A DNA stretch of 18,209 nt from Akkermansia sp. (GTDB lineage Bacteria > Verrucomicrobiota > Verrucomicrobiia > Verrucomicrobiales > Akkermansiaceae), in contig JAFNWZ010000100.1 in the NCBI GenBank assembly GCA_017379255.1, positions 1-18,209 of the forward strand, given 5' to 3'. The notes below the pieces were generated by a model. It saw only the letters and a program-made list of their open reading frames with translations. It made no database searches and was not told the DNA's origin. Made by a program: the position numbers and the translations under genes. Below, one piece after another: positions 13,473-18,209 of this stretch. Each line of letters opens with the position of its first letter. The first letter of the stretch is position 1.

Positions 13473-14228
13473 GTGCTGGTAGCCGTCTTATCCGATATTC
13501 ACGCCAACCTGGAAGCCCTGCAGGCCGTGCTGGACGACATGGAGTCCCACGGTGCGGAGGGTATTCTGGGGCTGGGCGATTACATCGGGTTCAACGGCAA
13601 CCCGGCAGAGTGCCTTTCCATGGTGCAGCCGCACCTGCTGGCCGCCGTACAGGGCAACCACGAGGCCGCTCTCATTGACCGCGCCGTGTTCGGCGTGCCA
13701 CTGTACATGGAAATGATGGACCGCACCCAGGCCTTGCTCAGTCCGGAGCAGGTGCAGTGGCTGCGGCGCCTGCCGAACCACACCTCCTGGCAGGGCTGCA
13801 TGCTGGGCCATGCCACCCCGGAAGCCCCCAAACGCTGGGGGCGCATTGCCAATGTGAACGAAGCCCGCAAGGTGTTCTCCTCTGTCAGGAACCGCATTTC
13901 GTTCTACGGTCACACCCACCGGGCCTCTGTCTTCCGTCTGTATAAGGGTGAGGTGGAAAAGATTGATATTCAGTACAGCACCCAGGGGGACTTTGCCATG
14001 TACCTCCCCGCAGACTGCCGTTTCCTGATTAACCCGGGTTCCGTGGGGCAGCCTCGCGATATGGACTGGCGCGCCGCCTACGCCCTGTTCTGCCCGGAAA
14101 CCTCCACCCTCCATCTGCGCCGCGTGGCCTACAACGTGGCCGAGGCCGGCAACAAGATTGCCCGCACCGGCCTGCCTGCCTCCTTTGCCGAGGCGCTGCA
14201 CCGCGGCGCCTCGCCCACCGGCGATTAA
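13473..14228 (+). CDS. Calcineurin-like metallophosphoesterase
   Basis: This 251-aa protein has the two-metal phosphoesterase motifs in order: SDIHAN (Asp8, His10), GDYIG (Asp36), GNHE (Asn62, His63), a distal HATPE (113-117) and GHTH (146-149), then the NPGSVGQPRD signature (187-196). This layout is that of YfcE/MJ0936-like single-domain phosphodiesterases; the substrate cannot be read from sequence. It starts with GTG, 3 bp after obg, behind a strong Shine-Dalgarno sequence, so it is co-transcribed with obg. The C-terminus (about 205-251) extends past the usual fold and ends in a short helix. It is probably cytoplasmic. Confidence 0.9.
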   Translation: MLVAVLSDIHANLEALQAVLDDMESHGAEGILGLGDYIGFNGNPAECLSMVQPHLLAAVQGNHEAALIDRAVFGVPLYMEMMDRTQALLSPEQVQWLRRLPNHTSWQGCMLGHATPEAPKRWGRIANVNEARKVFSSVRNRISFYGHTHRASVFRLYKGEVEKIDIQYSTQGDFAMYLPADCRFLINPGSVGQPRDMDWRAAYALFCPETSTLHLRRVAYNVAEAGNKIARTGLPASFAEALHRGASPTGD

Positions 14229-14266
14229 ATTTCAACAGTTCATTCCGCCTAATACTCACAACCGGT

Positions 14267-15193
14267 ATGAAAATCTACAGCTCTGTATCTGAACTGGTGG
14301 GGCGTACCCCGCTGCTGGAGGTGGCAAACTACAGCCGGACCCACCAGCTCTGCGCGCGCCTGCTCCTCAAATTGGAAATGCACAACCCCGCTGGCTCGGT
14401 GAAAGACCGCGTGGCGCGCAACATCATCTCTGAAGCAGAGGCCAGTGGCCGCCTGCAGCCCGGCGGCACCATTGTGGAACCCACCAGCGGCAACACCGGC
14501 ATCGGCCTTGCGGCCATCGGCTGCGCCCGCGGCTACCGCGTCATCCTCACCATGCCCGATACGATGAGCGTGGAGCGCCGCAACATCGTGAAAGCCTACG
14601 GCGCAGAAGTCGTGCTCACCCCCGGCTCGCTGGGTATGCAGGGCTCGGTCGATAAGGCGGAGGAACTGGCTGCCTCGATTCCCGGTGCCATTGTCGCCGG
14701 GCAGTTCTGCAACCCCGCCAACCCGGCGGCTCATTATGCCACCACCGGTCCTGAAATCTGGGAGGATTGTGAGGGCTGTGTAGATGCCCTCGTGGCTGGT
14801 GTGGGAACTGGCGGCACCCTCTCCGGCACCGGCCGCTACCTGAAAGAGCAGAATCCCGCCGTGCATGTGGTGGCGGTGCAGCCCGCTGCCTCACCCCTGC
14901 TGACCGGTGGCGTGCCCGGACCGCATGCCATCCAGGGCATCGGTGCTAATTTCATTCCTGAGACACTCGACAGAAGTGTGTATGATGAGGTGGTTTCAGT
15001 AGACAACGAAACCCCGCTGCGGGCCGCACGCGAACTCGGACACCTGGAGGGTGTGCTCATCGGCATCTCCGGCGGCGCCGCCCTGTGGGCCGCCACTCAG
15101 CTGGCGCAGCGCCCGGAGTGGGCCGGCAAGACCATCGTGGTCATCATGCCCGATGGCGCAGACCGCTATTATTCTACCAATCTGTTCGCATGA
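14267..15193 (+). CDS. cysK: Cysteine synthase (O-acetylserine sulfhydrylase)
   Basis: This 308-aa PLP enzyme makes L-cysteine from O-acetylserine and sulfide. Motifs are NPAGSVKDR with the PLP Lys46, PTSGNTGIGLA (72-82), GTGGTLSGTGR (180-190) binding the phosphate, GIGANFIP (225-231) and SGGAA (268-272), ending in MPDGADRYYSTNLF. All are typical of CysK/CysM, and the length matches. A cystathionine beta-synthase-like role is less likely because no extra domains are present. A TAATAC box (14250-14255) 11 bp before the ATG may give it a second start within the operon, though no good -35 is seen. Its last codons overlap thiE (ATGA). Confidence 0.93.
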   Translation: MKIYSSVSELVGRTPLLEVANYSRTHQLCARLLLKLEMHNPAGSVKDRVARNIISEAEASGRLQPGGTIVEPTSGNTGIGLAAIGCARGYRVILTMPDTMSVERRNIVKAYGAEVVLTPGSLGMQGSVDKAEELAASIPGAIVAGQFCNPANPAAHYATTGPEIWEDCEGCVDALVAGVGTGGTLSGTGRYLKEQNPAVHVVAVQPAASPLLTGGVPGPHAIQGIGANFIPETLDRSVYDEVVSVDNETPLRAARELGHLEGVLIGISGGAALWAATQLAQRPEWAGKTIVVIMPDGADRYYSTNLFA

Positions 15194-15807
15194 GCAAGCC
15201 CTTTGATTTGAACCTCTACCTCGTGACGGATGCGCCGGAGCGCTGCCGCCACGGCCTGTTGGAAACCGTGCGCCGAGCTGTGGCGGGCGGGGTCAGCATT
15301 GTGCAGTACCGCCGTGAGCAGGCCGACCGCGCCACCATGCTGGCAGAGGTTCTCCCCCTGCGCGATTTCCTGCGCACTGCCGGGGTGCCCCTCATTATCA
15401 ATGACGATGTGGCCCTCGCCATTGAAATCGGGGCAGATGGCATCCACATCGGCCAGCACGATATGCCCGTGCCGCAGGCCCGCGCCCTCATTGGCCCGGA
15501 GATGATTCTCGGCCTCACCGTCACCAATGAGGCTGAAATGAACGCGGTCGATGCCGCGCTGGTGGACTATGTGGGCTGCGGCCCGGTGTTCCCCACTATC
15601 TCCAAGGACGATGCGCCGGCTGCCCTTGGTGTGCAGAAATGGGCGGAACTTGCCGCCATGTGCCCGGTGCCCATCTGCGCCATAGGCGGCATTGATGCCG
15701 CCCGCGCCCGCGGACTCCGCGCCACCGGGCATTGTGATGGCGTGGCTGTTGTCTCAGCCATCTGCGCAGCAGAAAATACAGAACAGGCCGCCCGTGAACT
15801 GGTATGA
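15190..15807 (+). CDS. thiE: Thiamine-phosphate synthase
   Basis: This 205-aa TIM-barrel enzyme joins HMP-pyrophosphate to thiazole phosphate to give thiamine phosphate. Seen in order are YLVTDAP (10-16), VQYRRE (38-43, usually QLR.K), LIINDDVALA (68-77), ADGIHIGQHDMP (82-93), GCGPVFPTISKDD (129-141), AIGGI (164-168) and GVAVVSAI (184-191), the full ThiE set of phosphate and pyrimidine contacts. ATG 15190 overlaps the cysK stop. The frame can be extended upstream, but only inside cysK. No TPP riboswitch lies before it, as the gap is negative. Confidence 0.94.
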   Translation: MSKPFDLNLYLVTDAPERCRHGLLETVRRAVAGGVSIVQYRREQADRATMLAEVLPLRDFLRTAGVPLIINDDVALAIEIGADGIHIGQHDMPVPQARALIGPEMILGLTVTNEAEMNAVDAALVDYVGCGPVFPTISKDDAPAALGVQKWAELAAMCPVPICAIGGIDAARARGLRATGHCDGVAVVSAICAAENTEQAARELV

Positions 15808-16601
15808 AGACGACTGATTTAGCCGCAGTGCTGGAACAACTCCGGCAAAGGAATCCCCTCATCCTCTCGCTCACCAACACCGTGGTGCAGCCCATCACCG
15901 CCAACATGCTGCTGGCCGTGGGGGCAGCCCCCGTCATGCTGAATGATGCAGAGGAAACCGAACAACTCCTCCGCACCTGCGCCAACGGCCTCCTCATCAA
16001 CGTAGGCACGCTTTCCCGCCCCCAGGCAGAGCAGATGCGCCGCGCGGTAGATGCCGCCCATGCTGCCCGCATCCCCTGGGTGCTCGACCCCGTCGCCGTC
16101 GGCCTCCTCAGCTTCCGCACCGAATTCTGCCGCGAACTCCTCGCCCTCCACCCCACCCTCATCCGCGGCAATGCGTCCGAAATCATGGCCCTGGCGGGCG
16201 AAGCCGCTGGTGGCCGCGGCACCGATACCACTGAGGAAAGCGCCGCTGCCGTGCATGCTGCCCTCCAGCTTGCCCGGCAATTCGGCAGCACCGTGCTCGT
16301 CACCGGCGCGGTGGACTACGTGACCGATGGAGCCCGCGTCGCCGCCCTGGGAAATGGGCACCCCCTCATGACCCGCGTCACCGGCGTAGGCTGCGCCATG
16401 GGCGCCCTGGCCGCCGCCTGCGTAGCTGCCGCGCCCGATGCCTTCACCGGCGCTGCTGCCTGCGCCGCTTTGATCGGCATCGCCGGTGAGCGCGCCGCTG
16501 CCCGCTGCCCGCGTCCCGGCAGCTTTGCTGCTGCTCTGCTGGATGAGCTGGATGCCATCACCCCCGCCGATATGGTGCACCACACCCGCTTTGCCGGCTG
16601 A
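15804..16601 (+). CDS. thiM: Hydroxyethylthiazole kinase
   Basis: This 265-aa ribokinase-like enzyme phosphorylates hydroxyethylthiazole for thiamine salvage. Motifs are LTNTVVQPITANMLLAVGAAPVM (23-45), LLINVGTL (63-70), WVLDPVAVG (92-100), RGNASEI (121-127) and the anion-hole TGVGCAMGA (193-201) with Cys197. It overlaps thiE by 4 bp (ATGA), so thiE and thiM are co-translated. With ThiE it would take salvaged thiazole to thiamine phosphate. ThiD, ThiC and ThiG are not in the window, so HMP-PP must come from elsewhere. Confidence 0.95.
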   Translation: MKTTDLAAVLEQLRQRNPLILSLTNTVVQPITANMLLAVGAAPVMLNDAEETEQLLRTCANGLLINVGTLSRPQAEQMRRAVDAAHAARIPWVLDPVAVGLLSFRTEFCRELLALHPTLIRGNASEIMALAGEAAGGRGTDTTEESAAAVHAALQLARQFGSTVLVTGAVDYVTDGARVAALGNGHPLMTRVTGVGCAMGALAAACVAAAPDAFTGAAACAALIGIAGERAAARCPRPGSFAAALLDELDAITPADMVHHTRFAG

Positions 16602-16603
16602 GT

Positions 16604-16648
16604 CTGCACGCTGCTGCCTGGGGCGAAATAGGGTGCAGAATTTTTTTT
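16604..16648 (+). terminator. Intrinsic terminator after thiM
   Basis: CTGCAC (16604-16609) pairs with GTGCAG (16633-16638) around a 23-nt loop, followed by AA and eight T (16641-16648). The stem is short and the loop long, but the T-run right after thiM fits the end of the obg-thiM operon. Confidence 0.5.
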
Positions 16649-16664
16649 ATTAAAAAAATCCAGC

Positions 16665-16693
16665 TTGCGGTAGGGCGTTCCTTGTGGTAGAGT
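16665..16693 (+). promoter_or_regulatory. Promoter of the kelch mutarotase genes
   Basis: TTGCGG (16665-16670), a 17-bp spacer and TAGAGT (16688-16693) are followed by 8 bp and ATG 16702. Transcription would begin within about 2 nt of the start codon. Confidence 0.55.
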
Positions 16694-16701
16694 AAGGTAC
16701 A

Positions 16702-17682
16702 ATGCAGAACGAACAGATTTCTCTTGAATGGAAGCGTCTGGCTGATTTGCCGGATGTGGAGGGCTTTGCCGGCTCTTATGCCGGTGTAAGCAATGGTGCT
16801 CTCATCGTGTGCGGTGGTGCCAATTTCCCGGAAAAACCGCTCTGGGAGGGCGGCCCGAAGCGCTGGACTGACCGCATTTATGTGCTGCCTGCCGGGGAAC
16901 CCGGCTGGAAGGATGCCACCCCGCTGCCCAAGCCTCTGGGCTATGGCGCTACCGCTACGCTGCCGCAGGGGGTGATGCTCATTGGCGGCAGCAATGCGGA
17001 TGGTGCTGTGGCAGATTGCTATATGCTTACCTGGGACGGAGCAGATGTGAGCTGCCGGGCGGTGGCTCCGCTGCCGACGACTCTGACCGGTCATGCCGCC
17101 GCCGTGATGGGGGGCAAGGTCTATGTGCAGGGCGGTTCTGTGGCTCCCGGTGAGCAGGATGCCGAAGCCCGCATGTGGGTGTATGACCCCGAAACTGACA
17201 CGTGGAGCGATGGAGAGCCCATGCCCTGCCGCGGGCGTTTCCTGCAGCAGATGGCTACCGTAGGCCACACGATTTATGTGCTGGGCGGTATCGGCCTGCA
17301 GCCGGGTGAGGAGGGCCGCATGGTCCGTGAGATGCTGACGGATGCCTGGAGCTGGAGTGCAGAAACCGGCTGGCGCCGTCTCGCCCACCTGCCGCACTAC
17401 TGCGGTGCTGCCCCCACGCCCGCCCCGGTGATTGGCGGCCGCATCTACCTGCTGGGTGGCGATGATGCCACGGTGAAGGGCTTTACGCCACAGACCCACC
17501 CCGGTTTCCATAACCAGAGCCTTTGCTACTGCCCCGGCAGTGATACCTGGTACGATGCCGGTGAGATTGCCGTGGCCCGTGCCGTGCTTCCCTGTGCCGT
17601 GTGGAACGGCATGGCGGTGATTGTGAATGGGGAACAGCGCCCCGGCAAGCGCTCGAACCAGGTCTGGGGTGCTAAACTGTAA
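16702..17682 (+). CDS. nanM: NanM-like kelch mutarotase, cytoplasmic form
   Basis: This 326-aa beta-propeller has kelch-type Gly-Gly turns at about 38, 95, 144, 195 and 252, with NG at 309. The start VSNGALIVCGGANFPEKPLWEGG and the closing VNGEQRPGKRSNQVW match the cyclically permuted mutarotase family that includes N-acetylneuraminate epimerase NanM, which converts alpha- to beta-sialic acid. Substrate choice is inferred from the family only. No signal peptide is present, unlike periplasmic E. coli NanM, so this copy should be cytoplasmic. It starts next to its promoter and is followed 10 bp later by a second family member, forming a two-gene unit. Confidence 0.85.
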   Translation: MQNEQISLEWKRLADLPDVEGFAGSYAGVSNGALIVCGGANFPEKPLWEGGPKRWTDRIYVLPAGEPGWKDATPLPKPLGYGATATLPQGVMLIGGSNADGAVADCYMLTWDGADVSCRAVAPLPTTLTGHAAAVMGGKVYVQGGSVAPGEQDAEARMWVYDPETDTWSDGEPMPCRGRFLQQMATVGHTIYVLGGIGLQPGEEGRMVREMLTDAWSWSAETGWRRLAHLPHYCGAAPTPAPVIGGRIYLLGGDDATVKGFTPQTHPGFHNQSLCYCPGSDTWYDAGEIAVARAVLPCAVWNGMAVIVNGEQRPGKRSNQVWGAKL

Positions 17683-17692
17683 ACATCTTCCT

Positions 17693-18209
17693 ATGCTGAA
17701 AAATTTGTTCATATTGGCCGCATTTGCCGCGCTCCCGCTGGCAGCCCAGTGCTGCAGCGGCTGCGCGCAGCATGTGCCGCCCACCCAGGTGGCGGCCACG
17801 CCGCTGGCTGAAAGCCCGCGTATTTCGGATAAGGTGGGCCGCGCCGGCATGGTGGCCAGCGCTGTGCGCACGCAGGACGGCCTGCGTATCATAGCCATTG
17901 GCGGGGCTAATTTCCCGAATGCCAAACCCGGAGCTAAGACACCTGCCGAGCGCGGAGCCAAGGTGTTCTACGATGAAATCCTGAGTATCAACCCGCTGGA
18001 TGGCGATTGCTGTGTGCTTGCCCGCCTGCCGTATCCCATTGGCTATGCGGCGCATACCTCCAAGGGGTATGACATGGTGATTGCCGGTGGCTGCAACATG
18101 GAAGGCCACCTGTCCACTGTGACCCGCATTGCGGCCGATGGCAGCTGTGAAGCACTGCCGGCGCTCCCCGTTACCACGGCTTACCCCGCCTTTGTGCAGG
18201 TGGGGGATA
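17693..18209 (+). CDS. Second kelch mutarotase, exported, cut by right edge
   Basis: This 5' part of a gene gives 172 residues before the window ends. Residues 1-19 form a signal peptide (MLKNLFILAAFAALPLAAQ), followed by a Cys cluster (CCSGC, 20-24) that does not form a normal lipobox. From residue 46 it follows the upstream protein: GRAGMVASAV, IIAIGGANFPNAKPGAKT (67-84), then the FYDEILSINP and VIAGGCNMEG blades. GGANFP is shared with the first mutarotase. It should act in the periplasm. The gap to the previous gene is 10 bp and no promoter is needed. The end and the remaining blades are not visible. Confidence 0.85.
   Translation, partial: MLKNLFILAAFAALPLAAQCCSGCAQHVPPTQVAATPLAESPRISDKVGRAGMVASAVRTQDGLRIIAIGGANFPNAKPGAKTPAERGAKVFYDEILSINPLDGDCCVLARLPYPIGYAAHTSKGYDMVIAGGCNMEGHLSTVTRIAADGSCEALPALPVTTAYPAFVQVGD

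Noticed and set aside
16641..16657. AT tract T8-ATT-A7 as an origin or phage attachment element
   Set aside because: It is explained by the T-run of the thiM terminator followed by promoter-upstream A-rich sequence. No DnaA boxes or repeats accompany it.
16558..17961. 467-aa open frame on the minus strand
   Set aside because: It lies antisense to thiM and both kelch genes, which have clear family motifs. The translation has no recognisable domain, so it is a product of GC-rich codon use.

Overview
The window looks like chromosomal DNA of an Akkermansia-type verrucomicrobium. This is an inference from the GC-rich coding sequence, the near absence of Shine-Dalgarno sites, a His/Pro-rich lipoprotein, a bacterial Ser/Thr kinase next to obg, and a pair of NanM-type kelch mutarotases. 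No rRNA or other marker here proves the genus. Genes are tightly packed, and no gene-free stretch exceeds about 210 bp.

Layout. Positions 17-295 (-) encode ribosomal protein L28 behind a good promoter. Positions 507-1313 (+) encode a lipoprotein with a low-complexity His/Pro/Lys tail; a hairpin at 1348-1378 separates it from the next block. Positions 1410-5941 hold a cassette of podovirus-like virion assembly genes in two divergent operons. Leftward, in transcription order: a gp13-like protein, a small portal-linked protein, the portal, a Bbp19-like protein and a scaffold. Rightward: a gp11/gp4-like head-tail adaptor, a winged-helix protein and a TerS-like small protein. No major capsid, large terminase, integrase, lysis or tail-fibre gene is present, yet every reading frame is open.

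Positions 5932-8472 (-) form an operon of a secreted protein resembling a gluzincin protease that has lost its zinc ligands, rnhB and yraN. Positions 8593-11001 (+) encode a bifunctional NAD(P)H-hydrate repair enzyme and RNase Z. A bidirectional terminator at 11130-11166 separates these from a leftward soluble Ser/Thr kinase (11201-12322). From 12429 rightward run obg, a metallophosphoesterase, cysK, thiE and thiM, with 3-38 bp gaps or ATGA overlaps. A terminator and a new promoter then lead to two kelch mutarotases: the first is cytoplasmic, and the second has a signal peptide and is cut by the right edge.

Themes. The most interesting block is the capsid-less podoviral head-neck module sitting between core genes; its last gene overlaps the yraN stop inside a perfect 12-bp palindrome. 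It could be a decayed prophage or a domesticated, dispersed particle system. Several promoters lie so close to the start codon (-10 box followed by 6-8 bp and then the start) that leaderless transcripts are expected. This pattern also corrects several start codons.
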